Assembly: GCA_003132905.1 (NCBI GenBank)
Contig: PKZC01000458.1
Span: forward strand, 1 to 19,067
Direction: 5' to 3'
DNA: 19,067 nt
Origin: Bryobacterales bacterium
GTDB taxonomy: Bacteria > Acidobacteriota > Terriglobia > Bryobacterales > Bryobacteraceae
The translations under genes were made by a program, and so were the position numbers. The notes under the pieces were generated by a model. It saw nothing but the letters and a program-made list of their open reading frames with translations. It did no database searches and was not told the DNA's origin. This document shows positions 7,366 to 15,306 of this stretch, piece after piece. How positions within the stretch are numbered: the stretch's first letter is position 1; every line of letters begins with the position of its first letter.

Positions 7366-8192
7366 ACCGGCTGCGCGCATGGTTTCTCGCCCCCACCTGG
7401 ACTGTCATCCTCGCGCTGTTTCTTGCGCCGCTCGCCATCATTCTTGGCTACAGCTTTCTCACGCGCGGCGTCTACGGAGGCATCGCATTGCCCTGGACGC
7501 TGGAAAGCTATCAACGCCTGGTTGATCCCATCTATCTCGCCATCCTGTGGCGATCATTTTGGATCGCAGGCGCATCCACCGCGCTCTGTCTGCTGCTCGG
7601 TTTCCCACTGGCGCTCTTCATCTCGCGCGCGGGCCGGCACAAGAACTTCTATTTGGGATTAGTAATGCTTCCCTTCTGGACCAGCTTTCTGGTACGCACC
7701 TACGCCTGGATGTTTCTGCTGCGCGACACCGGTTTGCTGAACACGCTGCTCCAGAAACTCGGCCTGATCCACACTCCCCTGCCGCTGCTCTATAACGACG
7801 GCGCAGTGATCCTCGGCCTGGTCTATGGCTACCTGCCCTTCACTGTTTTGCCGCTCTATGCAACGCTTGAGCGCCTGGACCGCACGCTGCTCGAAGCCGC
7901 AGCCGACCTCGGCGCAAAGCCCTGGGCCACACTCACTCGCGTCACCATCCCGCTCTCCGCTCCCGGGATTCGCGCCGGCGCCATCCTGGTCTTCATCCCG
8001 TGCCTGGGCGCGTATCTGACGCCCGACCTGCTGGGCGGCGGCAAGTCCGTCATGATCGGCAACGTGATCCAGAATCAATTCACCACCGCGCGCGATTGGC
8101 CGTTCGGGTCAGCCGTCTCCCTGGTCCTGATGGCCATCGTCATGCTGCTGCTTTTTGTGATTGCACGCGGCGAAGGTGAGGATCTCCTATGA
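7362..8192 (+). CDS. potB: polyamine-type ABC transporter permease
   Basis: This is the first inner-membrane permease subunit of the importer, 276 residues with about six transmembrane helices (for example VILALFLAPLAIILGYSFL at the N-terminus). The coupling-helix EAA motif is visible as LLEAAADLGAKPWATLTRVTIP, where the permease docks on PotA. YLTPDLLGGGKSVMIGNVI near the end is typical of PotB. The ATG at 7362 overlaps the potA stop; an in-frame GTG at 7332 would add ten residues inside potA and lacks merit. Translation should be coupled to potA, and the stop overlaps the potC start. Confidence 0.92.
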   Translation: MNRLRAWFLAPTWTVILALFLAPLAIILGYSFLTRGVYGGIALPWTLESYQRLVDPIYLAILWRSFWIAGASTALCLLLGFPLALFISRAGRHKNFYLGLVMLPFWTSFLVRTYAWMFLLRDTGLLNTLLQKLGLIHTPLPLLYNDGAVILGLVYGYLPFTVLPLYATLERLDRTLLEAAADLGAKPWATLTRVTIPLSAPGIRAGAILVFIPCLGAYLTPDLLGGGKSVMIGNVIQNQFTTARDWPFGSAVSLVLMAIVMLLLFVIARGEGEDLL

Positions 8193-8956
8193 AACCCCGA
8201 GGTGCGGGATTGGCAATCTACGCAGTCGCGGCTTACCTATTCCTCCATCTACCTCTGCTGATCCTTTCCATCTTCAGCTTCAACTCTTCGCGATTCACGG
8301 TATGGGAAGGCTTCTCACTACGCTGGTATGCGGCGGCGCTACATGACACGCAATTGACGGAATCCACCGTGAATAGCCTGATCATCGCTGTGGTTGCCAC
8401 GCTCGTCTCAACCGTGATCGGCACGCTGTGCGCCTATGGGCTATGGAAGCGCAATTCGCGGCCGCTCGCAGGCTCACTCTATCTTTCGCTCGTCACTCCC
8501 GAAATCGTCACCGGCATCTCGCTGCTCGCGTTTTATCAATGGATTTTCCGCTTCCTGCGCGTTCAGCTCGGCATGCACACCGTGATCCTCGCTCACGTTT
8601 CGTTTTGCATCGCCTACGTGGTCATCGTTGTCATGGCTCGTCTCCGCACTGTCGACGCCACGTTGGAGGAAGCCGCGCTCGACCTTGGCGCGAACGAGTG
8701 GCAGGCCTTCCGCTACGTAACTCTGCCCGCAATTCTGCCCGGCGTCATCGCTGCCGCACTACTCGCCTTCACCGTGTCGTTTGACGACTACGTAATCACC
8801 AGCCTGGTGGCGGGCGTGGATTCGGAAACATTGCCTATGGTGATTTACGCAATCGCGCGCCGAGGCGTGAATCCAGTAGTCAATGCGATCTCGGCGTTGA
8901 TTGTCATCGGATTCGGATCGCTGGTTCTGATCTCAGAGAGGCTGCGGAAGACATGA
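8189..8956 (+). CDS. potC: polyamine-type ABC transporter permease
   Basis: This is the second permease subunit, 255 residues with about six helices, starting with a hydrophobic segment (AVAAYLFLHLPLLILSIFSF). The PotC hallmarks are present: SLRWYAAALHD, EAALDLGANEWQAFRYVTLP (EAA coupling loop), and FTVSFDDYVITSLVAG followed by LPMVIYAIARRGVNPVVNA. The ATG overlaps the potB stop codon (ATGA) and its own stop overlaps the potD start, so all four genes are translationally chained. With PotB it forms the membrane channel. Confidence 0.93.
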   Translation: MKPRGAGLAIYAVAAYLFLHLPLLILSIFSFNSSRFTVWEGFSLRWYAAALHDTQLTESTVNSLIIAVVATLVSTVIGTLCAYGLWKRNSRPLAGSLYLSLVTPEIVTGISLLAFYQWIFRFLRVQLGMHTVILAHVSFCIAYVVIVVMARLRTVDATLEEAALDLGANEWQAFRYVTLPAILPGVIAAALLAFTVSFDDYVITSLVAGVDSETLPMVIYAIARRGVNPVVNAISALIVIGFGSLVLISERLRKT

Positions 8957-9984
8957 ACCGGCGCTATTTTTTATTCGGCGCATCGGCGGTAGCCACTCTC
9001 AACGCCTGCTCGCGCGACCGCCGGCCGCGCCTCAACGTCTTCAACTGGTCGGCCTACATCGCGCCGGATACGGTCCCCAAATTCGAATCCGAGTTTGGAG
9101 TGCGCGTGCGCTACGGAATTTACGAAAGCAATGAAGAAATGCTGGCCCGCGTCATGGGAGGCAATTCCGGGTGGGATATCGTTTTTCCTACTGGCTACAT
9201 CGTGAAGCCGTTACTCGCGAACGGAGTGCTCGCGCCTATCCATCGCGAATTGCTGCCCAATCTTTCGCAGCTTGAGCCCCGCTTCCAGCACCCTGATTGG
9301 GATCCCAACCTGAATTGGTCCGTCCCCTACATGGTCACCGCCGCCGGAATTGCCTATAACCGCAAACTCGATCCGCCTCCCAAAGCTTGGGCCGACATGT
9401 GGGACCCGCGACTCCGCGGGCGCATGACAATGCTCGACGATCCGTTCGATACCATTGGTGCAAGTTTGAAGAAGCTCGGTTTCTCGGTGAACGCCACCGA
9501 TCCTAGCCAGCTCGATCGCGCTCGAGCCGAATCCATTCGCCAAAAGCCCTTGCTGCGGGCTTATTTGAACGCCGAAGCCCGCGACCAGTTAGTGAGCGGC
9601 GATATACTGGCCGCCCACATGTGGAACACCACCGCGCAGCAGGCCATGGACTCTTCGCCTAGTGTCCGATTCGTATATCCAGCTGAAGGATACGCCGTCT
9701 ATCCGGACGCGACAGTCATCCTGCGCGAGAGTAAACGCCAGGAACTCGCGCACCAGTTCATCAATTTTCTACTTCGTCCCAACATCGCCGCAGCCAACGC
9801 GCTAGCTGCGCGCACCACCACTACCAACGCGGGGGCGCGCAAGATCCTGCCGGCCGATTTTCGCGACAATTCCACGCTCTACCCGGCCCCGGACGTTATC
9901 GCTCGTGGCGAATGGGCCATCACGCTCGATCCTGCAACGCAGCGCCTGCGCGATCGTCTGTGGACTGAAATCAAATCGGCCTGA
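8953..9984 (+). CDS. potD: polyamine-type ABC transporter substrate-binding lipoprotein
   Basis: This is the extracytoplasmic binding protein, 343 residues. The N-terminus MNRRYFLFGASAVATLNACSRD has a twin-arginine-like RRYFLF motif and a hydrophobic stretch ending at a cysteine (LNAC), so it is probably a lipoprotein exported by Tat or Sec. PotD-family landmarks follow: NVFNWSAYIAPDTVPKFE, YGIYESNEEMLARV, WDIVFPTGYIV, PYMVTAAGIAYN and AEGYAVYPDATVIL. Where E. coli PotD has W255 and D257 in the amine site, this protein has Y then P-D: the acidic residue is kept but the aromatic is changed. A polyamine or related cationic ligand is therefore likely but not certain. It is the last gene of potABCD. 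No terminator is visible in the 95 bp after it. Confidence 0.9.
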   Translation: MNRRYFLFGASAVATLNACSRDRRPRLNVFNWSAYIAPDTVPKFESEFGVRVRYGIYESNEEMLARVMGGNSGWDIVFPTGYIVKPLLANGVLAPIHRELLPNLSQLEPRFQHPDWDPNLNWSVPYMVTAAGIAYNRKLDPPPKAWADMWDPRLRGRMTMLDDPFDTIGASLKKLGFSVNATDPSQLDRARAESIRQKPLLRAYLNAEARDQLVSGDILAAHMWNTTAQQAMDSSPSVRFVYPAEGYAVYPDATVILRESKRQELAHQFINFLLRPNIAAANALAARTTTTNAGARKILPADFRDNSTLYPAPDVIARGEWAITLDPATQRLRDRLWTEIKSA

Positions 9985-10068
9985 TTTCCGAACCAATCTG
10001 AGCGAAACCTGCGACCAGCCGGACGTGCAATCCGTCTATATTTCGGAGATAATCACAGGTTAACTGAG

Positions 10069-10074
10069 AAAGGA
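10069..10074 (+). promoter_or_regulatory. ribosome-binding site of the NACHT-like gene
   Basis: AAAGGA, within GAGAAAGGAAG, lies five bases before the ATG at 10080 and fixes that start. Upstream, GATAAT at 10048-10053 could be a -10 element, but no -35 at the right distance is convincing. Having its own leader suggests the gene is expressed separately from potABCD. Confidence 0.6.
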
Positions 10075-10079
10075 AGATC

Positions 10080-13000
10080 ATGTTTTCAATCTTGGAGCGC
10101 TTTTTCGCAAACCTTACTGGTTCCCAGCGTCTGCTCATGTTCATCCTTGTCGTTGCCTTGACTACGTTCCTGGTGGCATTCCTTGCGGGTGGATGGGCGA
10201 CGGGCGTCCCGATTGCCATCCTTGTGTTGGTCATTCTTTGGCTGACTCGGCCGCTTTGGAAGCCTCCGTCGGGCACCACCTCTCGAACGCGAATTGCCTT
10301 ATCATCGTTGACCCTGATCTCAGGCGTCGCCCTGGCCGTTCTCGGCAAGGCACCAGAAGGGAAGCCATTGCTCCGTGCGCTTCTGGCGCTTTTACATCTG
10401 GGATCCAAGTCAGTAGAATCTGCGGCGCCCCCCGACCGCCTTGTCAGCGCTCTGATCCTCGCATTTGTTCTCATTGGGGTGTTTGTCGTCAACTGGTTCG
10501 CCCGGGACACCTCGGCAATGCGGAAGCACACCAAGTCCCTGGATGAGGACTTCCCTGAACAGACCTATCGGCAGCAGTTGCATCGGTTTGCGGTCATCCT
10601 AGCAGAGCGGCTCTCAACGCTGGACAATGAGACAAATTGGGACGACTACTTTTTTGCGCCACTTGAGGCAAATGTGGAGGTGATTTCCGGCCGTCGATCG
10701 AAGAAGGAGATCGTGGATCTGATGCGAGCCCTTAAGGAGCAGCATGGCAGCCGCATATTGCTGGTGTTAGGCGACCCCGGCGCGGGCAAGAGCATTGCCC
10801 TGCGAAAACTTGCGAAAGAGCTGATTGGGGAGGTGGAACGCACGGGCCGTCTGCCAGTTTATATCAACCTCAAGGAGTGGAGCGGGCTGCACACGTGGAC
10901 TGAACAAAACCCGCCCACAGCGATGCAACTCCGCGAGTTCATTTTGCGGAGGCTTAAAGGTGAATCCGCGTTTGCGGACGGCTTCCTCGGGTCTTATTTT
11001 GACAGGATGCTGGACCGAGGCCGATTCTTCTTTCTTTTTGATTCCTTCGACGAGATCCCTGGGGTTCTTGATGTTAGCGAAGCGTCTTGGCTACTGCAGC
11101 ATCTCTCCCGATTGTTCACCGAGTTCTTCGTCAGCCAAGAAGACGGGCGAGGAATCGTCGCCTCGCGCGTCTACCGCAGGCCCAAGTTTAACCGAAATGA
11201 TTCTGTGACTGTTGAAATAAGACCATTTTCCGATCTGCAGATACACGAGGCGCTACTGCGATCTGGAAAGCTTCGCAATGCTACGATTCAGGAACTCTTC
11301 AGAAATAGAACAGAGCTGATACCGGTTGCTCGGAACCCCTTCTCGGCAGCGCTGCTTCGTATCTACGCCGAGAGCCACGGAGGGGGTCTTCCTTCGAATC
11401 AATTAGAGATGTACGAGAGCTATATCCTAGGGAGATTCGACGTCTCCGTCGAGGAGATGAGGAAGCACAACTTCGCCGCTCAAGACCTTGTGACCGGAGC
11501 AACGGATATCGCGTGGTGTATGTTCCAGGCGCCGGACATCGGGCTCGAGGCATCAATCCCGAGGCTTGCAGAGCTTCTGCCGAACGTCCCGGTTTCGGCG
11601 ATCGGATCCGTACTGCGGTTTTCGGGTATCGCACGCGTAAGCTCTGAGGCGCGTTTCAGCTTTGTTCATCGGCGATTAAACGAGTACTTCGTAACTCGCA
11701 GGCTTCTGACCGAGCCGACAAAGGTCAAACTACAGGCCATTCCGACAGACTCTCGATATCGTGACGCACTGGTGCTCTATTGCGAAGTGGGAGAAAAGGC
11801 ATCCGTTGCCGAGATAGCGACATTCTGCTGGAACGAAATTCTTGACGCTTCCCGCGGGAGTGAGCGAGGCGCACCCGATAAAGACCTGCGAGCCGTCCAT
11901 TGTCTGCGCTTTCTTCGCGACGCGTTTCGCACGCGTTCCGAGGTCATTGTTTTCGCATCCGACCTCGCGCGCTACATCACGGAAAGGGTCCGGCCTCACG
12001 GAGACCTGTTAGCCGCCAAGCTCGCGCTCGAGGCCACGGGTCTACTGCAAGACAGCTCCGTTGAGGGCGTGTTGGTGCAAGCGTTTCAAATAGGAAATTT
12101 CTGGATCAGTGAAACGGCGCTCCACGCGTGCCGCCATCTAAAGGGCCTTGGAAAAGAACTCGAGGAGCGCCTTCGATCCTACCTCAGAAGCATACCTATT
12201 CGCGATTTCCTCCGTCGCCGACGCGAGCTGATATTTTCGCTATCGCTGTCCGACGCCTTCCGTCCCGTCCGGCGTTACTGTGTTCTCCGTTCCTTCGACA
12301 ATCGAATATATTTAGGTGCTCTCGCGCTCTGCTGCTTACTTTCGCCCGTCATTGCACTGTTTGGCGCTCTGGCTTATCTGTGGGACAGTTTTCGGTTGAC
12401 GTCCCAATCTCTGACATCGCTCTTCCGTTTCGAAGTCTCAGGCATTGCATCCGTATTTGTCGCAACAGCCATCTGGGAACATTTTACAGATGTAGCTCAC
12501 CGATCGGCTCCAATTTTCGGCTTAGTAGGCACCGTCGTATTGATGCCAGTCGAGTTCGCCCCGTTGGTTGCTCCAGTCCTCCAATGGGTTCACGGCTGGA
12601 GCCACGTTGCCCTTGTGGCGCTTTTCGCCTTAATTGTGCTTGCGATCACCCCGTTCCTAGACCTGAGCATGATTCTCCTGGAGTTCCAACTTAGGAACGT
12701 ATGGCGTCTCCTCGTGCGAATCGCTATTGTTGGCGTCGCCTTCATTGTACTTTTGTACCTGCTTCCTTGGCTCGGCAGGAGTCCATTAATGCGCGAGTGG
12801 GGATATGCCATTCTTTTGTCGGTACCTTGCCTCGGGATGCTCTACCTTCTGACGGTAGGGGTCTACAAACTCTTAGCTGATCGTCGTCATTTCAAGGATG
12901 CCGCTCGCTCGACCGCAATCGCTCGCAGTTCGATTGCCACGGATTTCGGCGGTTTCCGAACCCATTGGTATCGCACTCGTTACGTCGAGTGGCTCCGAGA

Positions 13001-13115
13001 CAATCAAGTACTTCCGACTGGAACGTGGCCAGACAAACGCCCAAATTGCAAAGATGATCACGCGAGCGCGATGCTTGCTCAGCTTGATGAACGTTGGCTA
13101 GGACTTGATGCCTAG
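10080..13115 (+). CDS. membrane-embedded NACHT/STAND-type NTPase, candidate immune protein
   Basis: The product has 1011 residues. The N-terminus has hydrophobic segments at about 17-37, 42-57, 72-90 and 121-140. A soluble NTPase core follows: Walker A LVLGDPGAGKS (K237, S238), Walker B RFFFLFDSFDEIPG (D321, then D324-E325 in the doubled-acidic NACHT style), a sensor-like GIVASRVYRRP (358-368), and FSFVHRRLNEYF (526-537), which matches the winged-helix end of bacterial NACHT proteins (FxHxxxxEYF). Residues 550-715 are helical and may act as sensor. Residues 743-930 hold about six membrane helices, and a basic/aromatic tail ends the protein. STAND NTPases oligomerise on sensing a trigger; many bacterial ones stop phage infection by killing the cell. 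Membrane segments at both ends suggest a membrane-damaging output, which is inference. The base and codon usage look more relaxed than in potABCD, consistent with transfer. No exact family is recognised. Confidence 0.85.
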   Translation: MFSILERFFANLTGSQRLLMFILVVALTTFLVAFLAGGWATGVPIAILVLVILWLTRPLWKPPSGTTSRTRIALSSLTLISGVALAVLGKAPEGKPLLRALLALLHLGSKSVESAAPPDRLVSALILAFVLIGVFVVNWFARDTSAMRKHTKSLDEDFPEQTYRQQLHRFAVILAERLSTLDNETNWDDYFFAPLEANVEVISGRRSKKEIVDLMRALKEQHGSRILLVLGDPGAGKSIALRKLAKELIGEVERTGRLPVYINLKEWSGLHTWTEQNPPTAMQLREFILRRLKGESAFADGFLGSYFDRMLDRGRFFFLFDSFDEIPGVLDVSEASWLLQHLSRLFTEFFVSQEDGRGIVASRVYRRPKFNRNDSVTVEIRPFSDLQIHEALLRSGKLRNATIQELFRNRTELIPVARNPFSAALLRIYAESHGGGLPSNQLEMYESYILGRFDVSVEEMRKHNFAAQDLVTGATDIAWCMFQAPDIGLEASIPRLAELLPNVPVSAIGSVLRFSGIARVSSEARFSFVHRRLNEYFVTRRLLTEPTKVKLQAIPTDSRYRDALVLYCEVGEKASVAEIATFCWNEILDASRGSERGAPDKDLRAVHCLRFLRDAFRTRSEVIVFASDLARYITERVRPHGDLLAAKLALEATGLLQDSSVEGVLVQAFQIGNFWISETALHACRHLKGLGKELEERLRSYLRSIPIRDFLRRRRELIFSLSLSDAFRPVRRYCVLRSFDNRIYLGALALCCLLSPVIALFGALAYLWDSFRLTSQSLTSLFRFEVSGIASVFVATAIWEHFTDVAHRSAPIFGLVGTVVLMPVEFAPLVAPVLQWVHGWSHVALVALFALIVLAITPFLDLSMILLEFQLRNVWRLLVRIAIVGVAFIVLLYLLPWLGRSPLMREWGYAILLSVPCLGMLYLLTVGVYKLLADRRHFKDAARSTAIARSSIATDFGGFRTHWYRTRYVEWLRDNQVLPTGTWPDKRPNCKDDHASAMLAQLDERWLGLDA

Positions 13116-13159
13116 CGTTAGAGCCCGCTCGCGTCCTTTTGGGGGGTACTATCGTAAGT

Positions 13160-13792
13160 GTGCGAGTCTCTCCAACGGTCGTCATTTTCGATTACGGTAA
13201 CGTGCTGTGCCAGTCCCAGCCGGCCGCTGACACGCAGGCCATGGCATCCATTCTTGATTTGCAGCCTTCCAAATTCGGGGAGCTTTATTGGCGCTTCCGT
13301 ATTGAGTACGATGCCGGATCGCTGGACCCTGTCGCGTACTGGAGCGCGATGGCCCCATCAGCAAGGCTCACGCCGGAGCAGGTTGGAACGTTGACCGAGA
13401 TTGACGGCCGTAGTTGGTCCCATCCCGCGCCAGCCATGCCGAAGTGGGCGCGCGATATCCGGGACGCTGGTGTTCGAACCGCTATTCTCTCCAACATGCC
13501 GGTGCCGGTCCGCGACTACGTGCTCGACTGTTCCTGGTTGCCGCGCTTCGATGCGTTCACTTTTTCTTGCGATATTGGCGTCTGCAAGCCTGAGCCTGAG
13601 ATTTATCACGATTGCCTGAAGAAGCTGAATGCCGACCCGTCCGAGGCTCTGTTTCTCGATGATCGCGAACTGAATGTGCGCGCTGCGGAGGCCTTAGGCC
13701 TGCATGCCGTCCTGTTTACGGATGCGTCCAAAGCCGCACAGGAGATCGATCGCCGCTTCTCGCTTCCGGTAACGTTGAGTAACCTCTACTAA
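13160..13792 (+). CDS. HAD superfamily hydrolase (subfamily IA)
   Basis: This 210-residue haloacid-dehalogenase-like hydrolase is probably a phosphatase acting on a small phosphorylated metabolite. Motif I is FDYGNVL with nucleophile D11; the +2 position is glycine instead of the usual aspartate, as in other DxGNV-type HAD proteins. Motif II is ILSN (S111), motif III the lysine K143 in GVCKPEPEIY, motif IV FLDDRELNV (D167/D168). A helical cap lies between motifs I and II. I chose the GTG at 13160; a TTG at 13139 would add seven residues. A G-rich run (GGGGGG, 13141-13146) may act as ribosome-binding site. It follows the NACHT-like gene by 44 bp on the same strand but has neighbour-like codon use, so a functional link is uncertain. 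Confidence 0.88.
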   Translation: MRVSPTVVIFDYGNVLCQSQPAADTQAMASILDLQPSKFGELYWRFRIEYDAGSLDPVAYWSAMAPSARLTPEQVGTLTEIDGRSWSHPAPAMPKWARDIRDAGVRTAILSNMPVPVRDYVLDCSWLPRFDAFTFSCDIGVCKPEPEIYHDCLKKLNADPSEALFLDDRELNVRAAEALGLHAVLFTDASKAAQEIDRRFSLPVTLSNLY

Positions 13793-13864
13793 GCGATGCG
13801 ACCAGCCGATAGGTCTTCATAAAACAATTCTTTCTGGTTGCGTTCGCGTCTGAAATCATGCATC

Positions 13865-14572
13865 ATGAGCGATAAGCGTCTGACGAAAGATAAAAGCGTG
13901 GCAAGCGCGCCTCAACCCGCTCTGGCACAAATGCTTTTTGCCGCATTGAACGAGCACGAGGCTGTGCTGTCCAGAGTTTCGCGGCTGCTGCATGACGAAG
14001 TCAGCCAGGTTTTAAGCGCCGTGGGACTGCAATTAGATGCCATGCGAATGGACTTCCGCGAGCAGGCTCCCGGCGTGGATGCCCGCGCCTCCGAGATTCA
14101 GGAATTGCTGGAACAGGCCATCGAACAGTTGCGCGACATCACCAACGAGCTCAACCCCTCCATTGTGGAGCGAGCCGGGCTGCAATTTGCGCTCGATCGG
14201 TTGATCGGTAAAGTCCGGTCTGGTTTTCCCGGCACGCTACGGCTGCACTTTGACGCGACCCTGCGGGTGCCGACCGTCCTGGCGAAGGCATTCTATAAAA
14301 TTATTGAGTGCGCTCTCGATCTTGCGAAAGCATGTCAGGGATGCTCTCTAATCGACATCCATGTGAAGCGCGCGCAGGGCGAATACGTTCTGGAAATTTC
14401 CGACAATGCAGCCGTGGACGACACCCGGCCCGCGCCTTTGGGACAATTGTTGATGGAATATTATGCTTCCAAGAATCACGTGACTCTCCGGACCGAGCGA
14501 GTGCCCGGCAAGGGCAGCACCGTACGCGCCAGCTTCCCATTGCCGGCCGGGGCGCTCCAGAGCGGGGGTTAA
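13865..14572 (+). CDS. small soluble NarL-type sensor histidine kinase with degenerate ATPase domain
   Basis: This 235-residue protein has no sensor or membrane domain. The dimerisation/phosphoacceptor helix carries the HisKA_3 motif LLHDEVSQVL (H43, with D44-E45 and Q48), followed by LRDITNELNPSIVERAGL, standard for NarL-type kinases. The HATPase region is abnormal: the N-box reads ECALDLAKAC with D152 where asparagine is expected, and the G1 box is SDNAAVDD, lacking the DxGxG glycines. The last element PGKGSTVRASFPL is normal. It may have weak or no kinase activity and act as a phosphatase or phosphate carrier for the regulator encoded five bases downstream. I chose the ATG at 13865; an upstream in-frame start at 13838 would add nine residues. 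Confidence 0.83.
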   Translation: MSDKRLTKDKSVASAPQPALAQMLFAALNEHEAVLSRVSRLLHDEVSQVLSAVGLQLDAMRMDFREQAPGVDARASEIQELLEQAIEQLRDITNELNPSIVERAGLQFALDRLIGKVRSGFPGTLRLHFDATLRVPTVLAKAFYKIIECALDLAKACQGCSLIDIHVKRAQGEYVLEISDNAAVDDTRPAPLGQLLMEYYASKNHVTLRTERVPGKGSTVRASFPLPAGALQSGG

Positions 14573-14577
14573 GAGCC

Positions 14578-15267
14578 ATGCCGTTTCAAGTGCTCCTGGT
14601 GGACGATCACAAGATCATGCGGGATGGCATCAAGGCGATCCTGCGTCACAGCGACGAATTTGCAGTGCTCGGAGAAGCCGAGAGCGGTACCGAAGCGGTT
14701 CAAATTTGCAAAAAGAAGCGGCCCGACATCATTTTGATGGATATCGGCCTTCCCGGGCTGAACGGCATCGAGACCACGACCGAAATTCTGCGCCACTTCC
14801 CCGACGTCAAGATCATCATTTTATCGATGTACGATGACGAGCACTCCGTCGTAAGCGCCATCCGTTCCGGTGCACGTGCCTTCGTGTTGAAAAAAGCTTC
14901 CGATGGCGATCTCCTAGACGCCCTCCGGGCGGTCGCAAAAGGCGGCTCTTACTTAAGCCCTCAAGTTTCCGACCGTCTGCTCAATCGCATTCAACGGGGC
15001 GACCTGGAATCGAAGCCTCTCTCCTCGGCTCTCGACGATCTGTCGCCGCGCGAACTGCAAGTGCTACGCCTGGTGGCCGAAGGCAAAACCAGCAAGGAAA
15101 TCGCCGTCATGCTGGATCTCGGTTTGCAAACCGTTCGAAGCTATCGCAAAACGATGATGAAAAAACTTGGCGTCAACAATGTCGCTGGACTCACTCAAGT
15201 GGCGCTGGGAGCCGGTATTACGCGCTTCCCCCTTTCCGCCGCCGGAGCTGTCGAGCCAGCTTCATGA
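14578..15267 (+). CDS. NarL/FixJ family response regulator
   Basis: This 229-residue two-domain transcription factor has a receiver domain at residues 3-120 with acidic pair D9-D10 (LLVDDH), phospho-acceptor D55 (IILMDIGLPG), S83 and K105. A LuxR-type helix-turn-helix lies at about 153-212 (LSPRELQVLRLVAEGKTSKE, then TVRSYRKTMMKKL). It should bind DNA as a phosphorylation-induced dimer. The ATG at 14578 is five bases after the sensor stop and gives the normal family N-terminus. The frame is open upstream to 14308, but that is antiparallel to domain logic and overlaps the sensor. Its stop codon overlaps the first of three TCATGATTGA repeats. Confidence 0.94.
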   Translation: MPFQVLLVDDHKIMRDGIKAILRHSDEFAVLGEAESGTEAVQICKKKRPDIILMDIGLPGLNGIETTTEILRHFPDVKIIILSMYDDEHSVVSAIRSGARAFVLKKASDGDLLDALRAVAKGGSYLSPQVSDRLLNRIQRGDLESKPLSSALDDLSPRELQVLRLVAEGKTSKEIAVMLDLGLQTVRSYRKTMMKKLGVNNVAGLTQVALGAGITRFPLSAAGAVEPAS

Positions 15268-15306
15268 TTGATAGAGCATGCCTCATGATTGAGAGATCAT
15301 GATTGA
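15262..15306 (+). repeat. three direct copies of TCATGATTGA at an operon junction
   Basis: Exact 10-bp copies start at 15262, 15283 and 15297 (spacings 21 and 14). The first contains the stop codon of the response regulator gene and the third the start codon of the amidohydrolase gene. Each copy holds an ATGA stop/start overlap and the palindrome TCATGA. Confidence 0.9.
15264..15302 (+). CDS. possible 12-codon coupling ORF
   Basis: The ORF reads MIDRACLMIERS. Its ATG overlaps the regulator stop (ATGA), and its stop TGA overlaps the amidohydrolase ATG (ATGA), so it fills the gap exactly and would chain translation of the two genes. No Shine-Dalgarno of its own is clear, and it could simply result from duplication of the start region. 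It is listed because the double overlap is unusually exact. Confidence 0.3.
   Translation: MIDRACLMIERS

Noticed and set aside
12128..12694. 188-codon plus-frame ORF inside the NACHT-like gene
   Set aside because: It is an out-of-frame shadow, rich in Ser, Arg and Pro, without a ribosome-binding site; the main frame encodes ordered helices here.
14308..14577. N-terminal extension of the response regulator
   Set aside because: It lies within the sensor gene, is Arg/Ser-rich, and the receiver domain starts cleanly at the ATG at 14578.
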